From Anas platyrhynchos (lineage: Eukaryota > Chordata > Aves > Anseriformes > Anatidae), in assembly GCF_047663525.1 (NCBI RefSeq), contig NC_092589.1:65042001-65106000 (forward strand): a stretch of 64,000 nt of DNA, in the 5' to 3' direction. Both the position numbers and the translations under genes were made by a program. A model generated the notes under the pieces. The model worked only from the letters and a program-made list of their open reading frames with translations, searched no databases and had not been told where the DNA came from. Every line of letters starts with the position of its first letter. Within the stretch, counting starts at the first letter, position 1. Positions 36,201 to 46,600 of this stretch are shown in pieces.

Positions 36201-39200
36201 GAGAAAAGTGAGCTCTTGTGTTGGTGAGATTTCATAAGCTGGCATTGAGCCTACTCCTTTGACACTGCGTTTTAGGAGGTGCCTGGAACACTCTGTACTT
36301 GGGAGGCTAGGTGGGAACTTTTAAATTTTGGTTCTTGGATATCATTTTAATTTATTTAAATCTCAAGTAGAAAGGGTAGGTCGGTTGTGTTTTGTTTGAT
36401 TTTTTTTAAATCACTGAAAGGATTTGAGTGGGTTGACTTTCTAAAGGGCTTATTAAAATAGTGGCTGGACCTACTTCTTTCCATTGAAATCTTGTAATAA
36501 AGAGTACAGATTAAAGCTAATAAATAGGAGAGAGTATTAATGCGCACAGTCTTCTCTTACCCTAGTAAAATTTGGGATTGTGGAGCAGCTTTGCGCAATT
36601 GTATCTAAGCTATGTACAAGGGGCATAGTTTCGCCAAACTCTCTTAAACCATTTTCTCTTTATTTTTATGTTCTGTAGTGGTTACTGTTTAGGTATCTGT
36701 CAAGTGGATATTCATGACTGAAGGACTTTCAGAAAGAGTGAAGATTTGTCAGTTTGTTTTTATGATGTCAATCTGCATGGACTATCGTGGACAATTCCTT
36801 CGTTTTGTTGGTTTTATAGTATTTTCACTTTGGGAGTCTCACTTCACGTTGCCACAGCTCTGAAGCAGCAATTGCTGTGATGCCTCATTGCCTTCATCTT
36901 CCTCTGTGCTGGTCAGAAACACAAGAGGCTCCTCTCCATGAGACAGAAAGTGTGGGAGAGGAGCAGGGGAAATTATAACTAACTCAGGATGAACCCACTT
37001 TTTAGTATTTTCATAGAATTATGGTGTTGTTTTTTTTTTTTTGGTGATAGAAGATGTAGTAAAATAGCTGAATTTCAGAAAAATCTGCAGCTGATTTATC
37101 TAGATAATCACTTTACAGAGTGCCTGGGTAGTTATTTGATGGTATAGTGATAAAAGAGACACTGCATAGGCAGAGATGGATTAATTAGTCCCAGCTCGCT
37201 TTTTGGAGTAGACTGTCCTATTCTTGAGGGTCTAATTCTAACAGCATCTGTCACAAAAACTGAAGTAAGGACAAGAAACTGCTCATCAGCGGCTTTGCTG
37301 ACTACCTAAATTATTTTAGTGTAGTACTGCATATTTCTTCCACAGAATGTTCTCCATGCAGTATCTTGCTGCTTCAAAATGCCTTTTTGATTGAAAAAAT
37401 GACTGGTTAATTCATTTGTTGTCTTAAGGTTACTTTCTGCAATAACCATGGAAGAGGCTAAAACTATAAATATATATGTATATATACACACATATATATA
37501 TATATTTATTATTATTAAAAATAAAACGTCATACATTCTGCAAATAAATACTGATAAAAATATCCCTAGCCTTTCTGTTGAGACTTACAACCCTAAGAAT
37601 ATTTTGAGAGACTAAATATTTATACAAGACAAGTTGTCACTTACAGAGCACACTGTTGTAATACAATTAAGTGTCAATATTTAGGTTTCCAGGTTAGGTC
37701 TCCATTGGTGTGATCCAGTTAAATTTAGACAGTGCTCTCATTTCAGGCTTTCCATGGCTTTGTGAAGATTTCAAGGCAGTGGTTCATATTCAGGGCTTGT
37801 TTTCAGGGCTATATTCGGCAATCGCTTTTGCTGTTACAAGATGCTGGAGAAGCTAGAGATGAGTTTTACAGCAAATTACCACAGAGCACATAAAAGTCCT
37901 CGAGAATTTGAACTATTTTAGCACTAAGAAAGCCGTGCAGTTTCTTACGTGCGTAGACACCTGTATGTGCGTGGTGGGGAGGGCAGGGTTCAGATGCCTC
38001 AAATGGGAAGGCACGTGGTATCCAGTGCATCTTCATGACTGTAAGATTTGCAATGCAGATGTTGGAGGAGGACTGAGTGCTCGATACACATTAAGACTTG
38101 CAGGGCTGTCTCCCATGCCAAAGAAGAAGGGGAGAATGCATTACAGGAGCAACTCAGGGTAGGGTGCAGTGGCGTCAGTGCTTGGTGCACTGGGACTTGT
38201 TTTTTGGGGCAGGGCAGGTGTTCCCAGTGTGTGCTGCAAGCACTGATGGTAGATATGTGTGCTCCTTTTGTAGCCATGGGAAGAGCTTCATCCTGCTGTT
38301 GGCTGAAGGCCCTGTTGCACTCTTGCAGCTCCTCAGGTCAGATCGACCTCGGTTTTCATGTGCCATTACGGATGGTATGGAAGATCCCAGCTGCTCGGGT
38401 CCTATAGCTTGTCCTTAGCTGTAGAGACCTATGGCAGTGCTTCTGCCTCCCATGAAAGACACATGGTGGCTTCTCACTTTCTTTTAAGGAAATGCTCTTG
38501 CATCCTGCCGCCCACTTTCACCTCATCTGAACAGTTAATGTTCTTCATTTGTTCACTTTAAAGCTATTTTCTTTGCAAAGCCAGAGATGTAGTATGCTGC
38601 CTAGAAGATATTATTTTATTTATGTGGTGTGCTGGACCGAGCTGAAATAAAGGGCTTCTGTTCACAAATCAGGGCTTTTGTTGTGCAGATAAAGGAACTG
38701 GTAGTTTATTTCTTACTCTGATGCTATAAATTCAACAGACACAAATCTCTTTTGCTTTGTTTTCGCTTACGGTTACAAATAATACCTTAGCTGAGTAAAA
38801 CCACCCTGTCTATTGCTTGCGTTCAGCAGCACTTTGTGTTTCAGAGTAGCACTCTTTTTTAATTTTATTTTTTTTTTGGTGGGTTTTGCATGCATCAGCA
38901 AGTGGAGAAGGAAAGTTGGATTATGGATATTACTTGTGTAACTCTGCCTGTTGCCTGAGTCACCAGTCGCTTGCTGCAAGGACCCACCACCAGTACGGGG
39001 ATCTCCTGTGCCACTTGGGGTGACGAAGAAGCATTAGGAAGATAGAATGAGAGGATGGGTGCAATGTGCAGATGAAGCGGTGGGGCAGGGATTGTATTTT
39101 GAGTGTTGAGAAGCTGCAGTAGGACAGGGAAGAAGTGGACAATAGACATGGGATTTCTTACTTAGTGTGGATTTGAGACCTGCTGCAACTGCTGGTTGTC

Positions 39201-42200
39201 CAGGTAGTTTCCAAGCACAGTTGGAAAATCCTAAACTAGTTACATGCGACCTTTTGTCACTTGCAAGCAAGGTCATCAAAGTTTCATGCCCACCTGGCAA
39301 AACAACTTCCATTTGCATGATTAACACCAGCCACAGATAATGTACGGTATGACCTCTAACAAAGTCTGTAACTTTCACTCCCCAGCAGTGCTTATTTTAA
39401 AAAGCTGTTGTAGCCACCTGTCAGCATGGCACGGCTGTTGCTTAATTTAACAAGAGTTAATTAAGCTGATGGCATATTGATGAGTGTATTAGGAAAATGT
39501 AGACATTGGAAAAGTTTGCGACTGAATTGTGCATCAACTTGGTTCTTCTGGTGTTTGCTGGTTAAAATAAATGTGTGGCCCTTGATTACCTTCTTTCTGT
39601 TACTATTTTCTTGGTAATTTTATTCTTTCTTTAATACCTCTCTTTTGCTATTCTTAAAGTACATGTGTGTGTGGTTTGGATGGTTGGTTGAAAGCCTTAG
39701 ATATCAATATTATATTCTGCTGGTTTCACTGAGTGATGGACAGTCAGCCAAAATACATGTGTGGCTGTCCATGACTGCTGCTTTTTGTGTGTCTGGGTGT
39801 CTAGCATCTACCTTTTGCAAAAATGTCCAATTGTATTTGAATACCTAATTCTATTATATGTTGTTATATTGTATATTTCTCTTTCTGTACAGTGTGCTAA
39901 ATGTACGGATGCCTTTTAATTGCATCCTAAGGCCTTTGACGCTGCTTTTTTTTTTTTGTGTGTGTGTTGGTTATAGATTTACCAAATTTTATAGAGTTAT
40001 TACATAAAGTTGCCAAAATGTATAGAGGAAGGTGGTAGATTTAATGAAAGAACTTACATGACCCAAAGGCACATGCTTTGTCCATTACTTGTGTTGGCTG
40101 TTGGTTCGAGAGCGAGCAGTGGGAGGCTGCAGGAGGCCAACGTATCTGTGAGAGAGATGAAAGTCATCTCCTGCAGCTCTGGCTGCCTGCTCCAGAATAA
40201 CCATAGCTGAGAACCAGGTGCTGCAGCACTGTGTGATACTGGCTGCGTCCCTCCGTGATGTGTCCGTGTCATGCCAGATCACAGAAGAAGACTGGAGGTA
40301 AGGAGCTGTGTCCTTACGTGACACTGGGAGCCAAACAGGGATGGGAATGAAATCCAGGTTGTTGACAACACATCTAGTATTGTAGGCATCCTTCTTTGCA
40401 TCGTGGCTTTCAGAAGCATAGCAGTAAAAGCTTTTAAAAGGCGTAAAATAGAAGATGGCATTTGTCATTAGTGCCCTTGCCTTGTCAGAATTTAATTCAG
40501 ACCCAAGAAGTCTAGGAAACGAGGAAGCAAGAGCCAGCACAGACCTTAATATCATCTTTGTTCTGCCCAAGGGACTGATTATACCTGTTGGAACAGGTCA
40601 GTAACACGAGCGCTATAAAAAGCAGATTCAAAAAACTGAGAAAGTACATTTTTGTTTGCATTATCTTTTCAGCCTTCATTGTGTGTGCCCCGGCTTCAAG
40701 TAGCTGGAAGGTACTTTAGCACAGGAAAGCACTGCCACTTGCTCACAAGGAGTGCTGCCTTTGAGGGAGCTGGCAGGCCTCTTTAAATATGGGGTTTGTT
40801 AGGTTGTGCTGTTAATGGCAAGCGAGGTGTTTTTTCAGATGCATTGTCAGGGAGGTGATGTGACAGTCAGCAGTTCGTGGGCGCAAGGAAATGTCAGAGT
40901 GAAGGAATCCTCCATCAAAGGTGAAGGGTTTGTAACATTTACTGAATCTGGGAACATTTTAAAATATACAGCAGGAACATTTGCTGTAGTTCTTGTTTGC
41001 TTCAGATGACTAACCCAAAATTGGATGCTTCCCATGGTAGCTGTGCTTTCTTCCTAGGGGTGCTGCAGTGTTTGTAACGTGGAATTATAATGTTCTCGCA
41101 GAAGGCTTCTGCTGCACTTCAGTGCTTATGTTACCTTAAGCTTTCTTCTCCATTTTAAGACGTGAGGATTTCACTGCCCTTCACATTTCTGAAGGCTGTT
41201 TCTCTGCTTGTAAGGTCTTCAGTTACACTGTGTGTGAATTAGGTTTGATAAACGTTTCTTTCAGCAGTGTCATGCAACAGATTTTTGTTTTTTTTTTTTC
41301 TTGGTCCAGGGAGGGCGTGTGTCCAGGAGCCCTGTGATACGACCTTCCCCTGGGTTATAGGAGACCCAGATTTTAATTCTCTTGACCTGGAAGACAAGTA
41401 CAGGCACACTGCGTCAAATCAGAGCCTCGTTTTGTATTCATCTACTCTCCTGTCTCAGACAAGGCCAGTACTAGATGAATAACCTACGAGCAGCTCAAGA
41501 ATAGAATGGTGCTTCTGTCTTTTCAGCTTTTTAATTTCTACATCTTTGTACTTAGCAGTGTTTGATGTACTTTTCTTACATAAATTTATCTAATAGTAGA
41601 TCAGATTCGTCATGTCTCAGAAGATAGACTCAGCCCCTTTCACAGAATAAAAAAGGGGAAATATTTATGCAGGGCTGCAGCTGGTGATGTCCTGAGGCTG
41701 GTCCCAGGCGAGCTGAGCAGCAGCATTTAAGGCCTCCTGGAATGAGCTCAGGTCTCCTTTGCTTCCCTGGGCATAGGGACTGCAAGGGGGCAACGTAACT
41801 GATGGAGAGCATGATGGGTGGTTTCTGTAGGAAGTGGAATAACTAAGGAGAGGATTTGTAGCTGAAAAGCCTGAAAAAAACACAGATATCTTTCTGGAGT
41901 TTGAAGACAGCCAGAGACTACCTTAGCATCTTTTACTGACCACCATTTATTCTCTGAGGAGCTTGTTGAAAGGTGCATTTTAGGGAGAGGGGAATTCCCA
42001 TGAGATCCTGGAAGCTGCAGCCTGACAAGGCTCTCTGTGGATTTCGCTGTCAACCATTTATTTTCCTTTCTGCATCTTTGGTTCCATTTTCACTGAAGTG
42101 ATGACTGAGCAGGGTAACATACCATTTTCTATACAGAAAATTATTTTAGCCTTTTTCTTGTTGGTACTGAGGGATTGGTTGTTTTTCTAATGTAAAATTT

Positions 42201-44576
42201 GACTTCACGTGTGCACTTTCAACTACGTTGAGAGAGCTTCCCAGATGAATCCATGCATTTTCCACTGAAAAAGTTGTCTGTAAGGCCCGAACACAAGTGC
42301 CTGGGACAATCTGGGAAATCAATTTGTTGTATTCAACAAATACAACACTGTCTTACTGATCTATTGCTGCTGTGTTACGAGACTGCCTACAGATTGTCTA
42401 GCCTCACGTGACTAGATGCATATGACCACTCTTTTTTTAATGCTTTAAGTTGCTCAGCACAGCTAGAATTAAATCCTAAATAATATTTTCATTCCTGTTT
42501 TTCCCAGTGGGACATTGGGTGTCAGCAAAAGTAAGCTGAGCCAATAAAGGAATTTTGGAATTCCTGCCAAACCTTCCTTTTGAAGAGAAGGGACCTGAAC
42601 TCCCTGGCATTTGCTGCATTTGGGAAGCACTTGCTCATGTTCGCTAAAAACCTTTCCTCCCCTGCAATGCTCTGTTCTCTTCCTTTTGTCACATAACCTT
42701 CCTCCGCTATCTCTACAAAATGGCTTTCATGCAATCTGGCGTGTCAGCTGTTGCCTTTGTGCATTGTGTTGGGACTGGGATAAAGTGTAAGCTCTTCAGC
42801 CCTGGCGCTTTATATTACATCATGAATGCTGATAATGCTCTGGTTAAGAAAAAAAAAAACACACAACACCTTATAATTAACAATAACTGAGCAGATTGGG
42901 GAACTGTGAGCTCCCGGTAGTAGTTGCATTTTTAAAGGTTTTCTTTTTCTTCCCTTTTTAAAGCTGTTCACCTTGGTATTTTTATTACGGAAAACTCTGT
43001 TGTTAGGAAACAGACTTGAGTGTGTATCTCAGTATTACACGATCTATCTTCAGAAAGCCAATTAGTGCTTGGGTGGAAGCTAATCTACTTCACAAGTGTA
43101 ATTTCCATCCCTTGTCTTGGAGGCGGCAGCGGCTAACCACGCCACGGAACATCTTGAGAAAGAGCAAGTACTGGTCTGCTTCTATACATCTGCTCTGTGT
43201 GTTTCTATTTTGAGAGGCTTTTTCCGCTAACTTAATGTGCCAATATGAACACTGAGGAGAGAGTACAGCCCGCTGCAGCAGAGCAGAGCTCCTCCAGGGA
43301 GACAGCTTAATCAACCCTAAGGTGAGGTCTTCAACAGGGGAGGTGACAGACTGCAGAAATGAAGCAAAGATGTGAAATCTTTGAAAACAGGAAAGCGGCT
43401 GTCTTCTGGAGAGGAGCAATTGTGTTACACGGTATAAGGCATAGATAGAAAGCAATTCTGTTACATGCTGGGAGTCGTAAATAGAAGATCCATCCTGACA
43501 TCCCGTACTGTAGTGAGTAGTTAGAAAATCAAGCTCAGGCAGACCCTCTACAATAGAGCAACAACAACAACAAAACTATAATCAAGCACAACAGTGCTGC
43601 CAGAACTCCCCTAGTGCATATCAATACTAAGACGAGCATGATGCATCCCCTCAAGAAATGAGCTTTGTGCAGTAGTTTAGCCAAAACTCTGTTGCTTTAG
43701 GCATGAATTAGAGGGACAGTGCTAGTACTGTCAGTGTAATGCACTCTCTCATCTCTGCAATTCTGCTTTCAAACACTTTTTTGAACAGACTACGGGGATT
43801 GGTGTGGGCACTAAGCACCTTTACTTGTGGCAGTCTACAGGTCTCATTTTGAGAAGGGCCAAGAGCTGCAGCTGAAGTCACCGGGTGATGTAAAAATTAA
43901 GGTATTACAGCTCTGGCTCTAATTATCATGCTGCCAGGTTGCATTTAAAGGTTGGACGTGGCACTTAGGGACATGGTTCAGTGGGTGATGGTGGTGGCAG
44001 GGGGATGGTTGGATCAGATGATCTTGGAGGTCTTTTCCAACCCTAATGATTCTGTGATTATCCTTTGGAAGCAGCGGGGAGGAGGAAATGGAGAAGTGAA
44101 CGCCAAAGAGCTGAAAGCTAAAGTCAGTGCAGAGACTGACCTCTGAATGTGTTTGTTTTTCCATTGACAGGTTAATGACGCCTGGCAGCGAAATTCGATT
44201 CGTCCATAAGCACATGGGGCTGGTTCCCGGCTGGGGAGGAGCCGCCAGGCTGGTGCGAATCGTGGGCAGCAGGGCTGCCCTCCGGCTGCTGAGCGGGGCC
44301 CTCAAGGTGGACCCCGAAAGAGCGCTGCGCCTCGGGCTTTCGGAGGAGACCTTGCTGTCCCCGGAGGAAAGCGGATCCCTGGAAGAAGCTCGAGCCTGGC
44401 TGAGTCAGTACACGGAGGGTCCAGCTAGTGTGATTCGGGCTGCGAAACAGGTGGTCACAGCAGGAAGAGAGCTACCTCTGGAAGATGCCTTAAGGACAGA
44501 GAAGGACATTTTTGGAACTGTGTGGGGTGGGCCTGCCAATTTGCAGGCACTGGTTAGAAGGCCAAAACACAAATGA
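13729..44576 (+). CDS. ECHDC1: ECHDC1, ethylmalonyl-CoA decarboxylase (five coding exons)
   Basis: Joined coding segments are 13729-13948, 20154-20296, 23853-23905, 25862-25942 and 44171-44576. They sum to 903 nt, an uninterrupted frame of 300 codons plus TGA, and every junction keeps the frame (phases 1, 0, 2, 2). The protein matches the vertebrate ECHDC1 pattern throughout, and its length is near the roughly 300 residues usual for the family. ECHDC1 is a cytosolic crotonase-fold enzyme that decarboxylates ethylmalonyl-CoA and methylmalonyl-CoA, side products of acetyl-CoA carboxylase, and so acts in metabolite proofreading. Crotonase marks seen here are FCSGSDL (residues 105-111) and [14 protein letters not shown] (153-166), which by family knowledge shape the CoA site and oxyanion hole, and [10 protein letters not shown] near the C terminus. 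No signal peptide or membrane segment is evident. The start at 13729 is the first ATG after the acceptor and gives the family-like N terminus. Unusual points are a GC-AG intron after exon 2 of the coding set and a strikingly GC-rich last exon. Confidence 0.95.
15174..15201. repeat. Poly(T) run of 28 bases
   Basis: An uninterrupted T homopolymer inside an ECHDC1 intron. No retrocopy body was recognised beside it. Confidence 0.9.
15373..15733 (+). mobile_element. CR1 LINE 3' fragment, plus orientation
   Basis: The sequence contains the CR1 tail text AGGCTTCCCAGGGCAGTGGT, then GTGTGGAGCCAGGAGTTGGA and GGGTCCCTTCCAACTCAGGA, and ends with ATTCTGTGATTTTATGATTC octamer-like repeats. It belongs to the same subfamily as the fragments at 18.5, 60.2 and 62.6 kb. 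It is 5'-truncated and does not code. Confidence 0.9.
18530..18810 (+). mobile_element. CR1 LINE 3' fragment with TA insertion
   Basis: CR1-like text runs from AGGACAAGGAGTAATGGCTT through GAAATTCTTCACTCAGAGGG to a diverged 3' end TTGGATATTCTATAATG. A TATA-rich stretch at about 18697-18728 interrupts the usual tail, probably microsatellite growth. The copy is older than the one at 15.4 kb, judging from the mismatches seen by eye. Confidence 0.85.
19569..19743. repeat. Perfect (TTTTCC)n hexanucleotide microsatellite
   Basis: From 19571 the sequence TTTTCC repeats about 29 times without a single interruption, all pyrimidine on the + strand and GGAAAA on the other. It lies about 410 bases upstream of ECHDC1 coding exon 2. 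The apparent proteins across it (Phe-Leu, Phe-Pro, Phe-Ser and Gly-Lys repeats) are repeat artefacts. Confidence 0.98.
20154..20296 (+). CDS. ECHDC1: ECHDC1 coding exon 2 with GC donor
   Basis: The acceptor is CTCTCATAACAG|GC. The exon encodes the end of Gly74 to Gln121, including [17 protein letters not shown] and the crotonase CSGSDL motif. The only in-frame junction to the next exon is CAG|GCAAGT at 20296/20297, a GC donor. The nearest GT, at 20301, would shift the frame and destroy the conserved [18 protein letters not shown] segment. Confidence 0.9.
21398..21993 (+). mobile_element. CR1 LINE 3' fragment, plus orientation
   Basis: It carries C-terminal ORF2 remnants ([17 protein letters not shown] at about 21577-21630), followed by GGTTGCCCAGGGGAGCGATGG and the tail GATCTTGAAGGTCTTTTCAA, ending in ATTCTGTGATTCTA. 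Stop codons break the frame. The tail type is the GACCTTCAAGATCATCTGG subfamily, different from the fragments at 15.4 and 18.5 kb. Confidence 0.9.
22310..22640 (-). mobile_element. CR1 LINE internal fragment, minus orientation
   Basis: On the minus strand it encodes the CR1 ORF2 C-terminal text [20 protein letters not shown] followed by QRR and [14 protein letters not shown]. The usual octamer 3' end is not present, so both ends are truncated. It lies about 320 bases from the oppositely oriented CR1 at 21.4-22.0 kb. Confidence 0.85.
23853..23905 (+). CDS. ECHDC1: ECHDC1 coding exon 3 (53 nt)
   Basis: This is a short exon bounded by CTTTATAG|GATGGG and ATGAG|GTAATA. It encodes [17 protein letters not shown] (residues 122-138) and two bases of Arg139. 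The sequence closely follows the vertebrate ECHDC1 pattern. Confidence 0.92.
23906..25861 (+). other. ECHDC1: ECHDC1 intron between coding exons 3 and 4
   Basis: A 1.96 kb AT-rich intron starting GTAATA and ending TTGCGTAG. No repeat family or additional exon was recognised. Confidence 0.85.
25862..25942 (+). CDS. ECHDC1: ECHDC1 coding exon 4 (81 nt)
   Basis: Bounded by CTTGCGTAG|ATTGCC and TTTCAG|GTAAGA. It completes Arg139 and encodes [20 protein letters not shown] then TTACDF, plus two bases of Arg166. The GGGAE segment is the strongest crotonase signature in the protein; the main-chain amide of a glycine here normally forms half of the oxyanion hole. Confidence 0.93.
26043..26485 (-). 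mobile_element. CR1 LINE 3' fragment, minus orientation
   Basis: It begins with the reverse-complement CR1 3' end CACAGAATCATAGAATCATT and continues through CTCTGGGCAACCTCTTACCA. On the minus strand it encodes a diverged ORF2 C terminus ([20 protein letters not shown]). The copy lies about 100 bases downstream of the coding exon 4 donor and is clearly diverged and non-functional. Confidence 0.9.
28001..28035. repeat. (CT)n followed by poly(T)
   Basis: A short CT dinucleotide run passes directly into about 18 T residues. Simple low-complexity sequence in the last ECHDC1 intron. Confidence 0.85.
28960..29672 (+). mobile_element. GC-rich interspersed repeat, probable avian ERV LTR fragment
   Basis: A 0.7 kb block much richer in GC than its surroundings starts with TGTACTGGGTT and ends around a GGAGGTAGAAGAGGGCTG stretch. 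Its text (GTGTCAAGGTTTTGTTAGCG at the start; repeated CTGCAGCCCATGG and GGAGCAG units inside) resembles, from memory, a widespread family of bird LTR-like repeats, so I call it a probable solo or truncated LTR. No gag, pol or env homology is visible. Overlapping open frames on both strands (up to about 179 codons) are by-products of GC richness. Six diverged copies of the CTGCAGCCC(A/G)TGG unit sit at about 29267, 29309, 29347, 29402, 29448 and 29498. The family assignment needs a repeat-library match. Confidence 0.5.
33268..33307. repeat. Poly(A) run with (GA)n tail
   Basis: About 28 A residues are followed by GAGAGA units. No retrocopy body was recognised upstream, so I treat it as simple sequence. 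Confidence 0.85.
37465..37512. repeat. (TA)n/(CA)n-rich microsatellite
   Basis: Alternating TATATA with short TACACACA insertions, followed by TTATTATTATT. Simple repeat within the last ECHDC1 intron. Confidence 0.85.
43939..44060 (+). mobile_element. CR1 LINE 3' tail, plus orientation
   Basis: A short terminal piece of CR1: GTGGCACTTAGGGACATGGT, then ATCTTGGAGGTCTTTTCCAA and the end ATGATTCTGTGATTAT. It ends only about 110 bases before the ECHDC1 last-exon acceptor. Confidence 0.9.
44171..44576 (+). CDS. ECHDC1: ECHDC1 last coding exon
   Basis: The acceptor is TTTTTCCATTGACAG|G. It completes Arg166 and encodes residues 167-300 and TGA, including [34 protein letters not shown] and the C-terminal [10 protein letters not shown]. 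Unlike the AT-rich upstream exons, the first 230 bases hold about 18 CpG dinucleotides and mostly G/C third positions. The frame is intact and splices in phase, so this is the true exon and not a retrocopy. Confidence 0.94.
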
Positions 44577-46600
44577 TGGGCAATGCGCAAGGAATGTTCT
44601 TGGTATTTTGCAAAGCTTTCACTGAAACTGGTGTTAAAACTGAATCATTTAATGCCAGTTTAAATGAACAAGTTCTTAACATTCCTGTCGTTTGTGTCTG
44701 GCAGACATATTTGGTGTGCAACCGCAGAGGAATTGCCAGAAAATTTACTGTTCTAATCACCCACTGAATGGAGATTAGTGAAATTAGTATGTAAAGGTAA
44801 ATACCGTGCTGAGAGTAGAACTATAATTCTTTTGGAATGAGGTTGAAGATTATTTTCTTTGGAGTTAATTTTGTTTTTCTAACTGGTATGGAAATGAGAG
44901 ATGAGAGGTTTATTTATTTACAGAGCAGGTGCACCTAAAGCTGGAAAACCTGAGTGCCCAAGCATGTTGTCAGTGTCTTAAAGCAACTTTGAAGGGATGG
45001 TAACTACTGAGATGATATTTTTTTCTTTTTTCATCTTCAGTCAGTTCTGGGTATAATTGCTAAGAAAGTGATATGTCATTTTTAATGGCAATTGTTTTAT
45101 AGAAGCAGCTCTAGCTCATTGAAGAGCTTGTAGCCCTTGTTCACTGACATGGATCCAAATCTTTAAGTGCATTTAGGTGTCTACTGATTGCTTTGGGAAC
45201 AGAGATCATACATATGCATCTGCACATTCCCACAGCCTGGATCTGACACGGAGCACGTGCAAAGCTGCTGACCTGATTATTCACTTAAAATCTAGTTGAA
45301 ATCTTAGAAAGCCATGATGCGTAATGCTCCCAGATGGTATTTTGTTGACTGGATGGTCTCAGTACTTCAGTGTTCTGGAAGGATTTTTCTTCCGTTTAAA
45401 GTACTTTTACTCACAGGGCATATTTGGGCTGTGAAAGACCAGACAACTTGGAACTCGATATCCATGCCAGTGACTGTGTGAATAACCAGATAACTCAGTG
45501 GGGAGAGTTTTTTCTTTAGAAATTAGAAACTGAGACTGAGTCCCTGCTTTGGGAGATGATTCTTGGTTTAAAATTAAATATCTTTAGTAGCAAAAATGTG
45601 CAGACATATACATGACTGAGAGTTTCCTGTATTGTTGATTAGAAGGAACTTGTCTCTAAATTAAGCAGGGTTGATACCTGAGCCTGGGACCCATGTCCCC
45701 CCCGCAAGGGAGCATATTAAGGAGGAAACTCTGGGATGTTTTGCATTGATGTGCATTCTTGCTGTGACCAGGCATAACTAACAGGTATGTGGTACAAGCT
45801 CCCTTAGGAAAATGAGGTGATTCCTTGCAGGGAAATCCATGTTACAGTATCTACAGTGTGGCAGAATTACTGAGTTTGAGACAGTGAGGATCTTGGGGCA
45901 GATTAACGATGGGAATTAGGCTTGGATTGCCTGCTAAGATTCTAAAGCTTTTGAGCATATGCTATGCTCCGCTGGGTATTTTACTATATGGTTTTAGCAG
46001 TGGGGAGCATGTATAGCCTGAAGCAATGCTGAAGGAAGGGATGTGTTCTGAGCTGGCTCCTCAAAAAAGATAAGCAACTTACCCTGTCCTGTTGATCCTT
46101 CCTTTCTGCCGTTGCACCTGAAACTGTTGGAAGATTTCAAACCTCTCTTCCCCAACAATAACATTCAATGTTTACTTCCTAGTTAGATAGGAATGGGAAC
46201 AGGGGAGAGGGTAGTGGTCTGTTTGGTGCTCCACCCTTCTTTTTTATCTAACAGCTCACTGTTAGTCCAGTGCTGCTGGATTCTCTCCTGGATTTCAAAC
46301 CCATAACTTAGGAGGTAATGTTGTTTTAATATAGTAAGGCAAAACTTAACTATTTAGTAATATAGCTGATGTGCTTTTCATGAAGCTCATCAAGATTCAT
46401 GAGGGATTCCAGACTGCCAACATCACTGAACTTTCAGAGCGTGTTTCACTCCATGCTTACCCAATTCCTATTCAACTTTTTGAAGCAATAGCACATCATT
46501 TTGTTATTAGTCAAAAAAAAAAAAAAAAAGTACTTTCAATGGCAGATAGATAGTTAGGTCTTTTGTAGCAACAAGAATAAATTTGCCATTACTAACATTG
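44577..46600 (+). other. ECHDC1: ECHDC1 3' UTR (extent inferred)
   Basis: Sequence after the TGA is AT-rich and lacks CR1 or coding similarity. A canonical AATAAA lies at 46576-46581, and an ATTAAA variant at 45573-45578 could support a shorter form. The true cleavage site is not visible from sequence alone. Confidence 0.45.
46576..46581 (+). terminator. ECHDC1: Candidate poly(A) signal for ECHDC1
   Basis: This is the first canonical AATAAA on the + strand I found after the stop codon, about 2 kb downstream. A T-rich, TG-containing stretch follows within 40 bases, as expected for a cleavage region. It is a candidate only. Confidence 0.4.

Larger units (their letters stand above)
25943..44170 (+). 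other. ECHDC1: ECHDC1 last intron (18.2 kb)
   Basis: It starts GTAAGA and ends CCATTGACAG. Recognised contents are a - oriented CR1 (26.0-26.5 kb), a GC-rich LTR-like repeat (28.96-29.67 kb), CT/T, A/GA and TA simple repeats, and a + oriented CR1 tail at 43.94-44.06 kb. Between these, 29.7-43.9 kb shows no gene I can support. A 156-codon ATG frame on the minus strand at 40555-40085 has no recognisable domain. Confidence 0.8.

Noticed and set aside
37010-37045. TCATAGAATTATGG, resembling a CR1 3' end
   Set aside because: Only about 14 bases fit, and the following sequence is poly(T) with no CR1 body.
38000-38420. Overlapping 90-119 codon frames on both strands
   Set aside because: A moderately GC-rich intron segment with no domain and no consistent splice sites.
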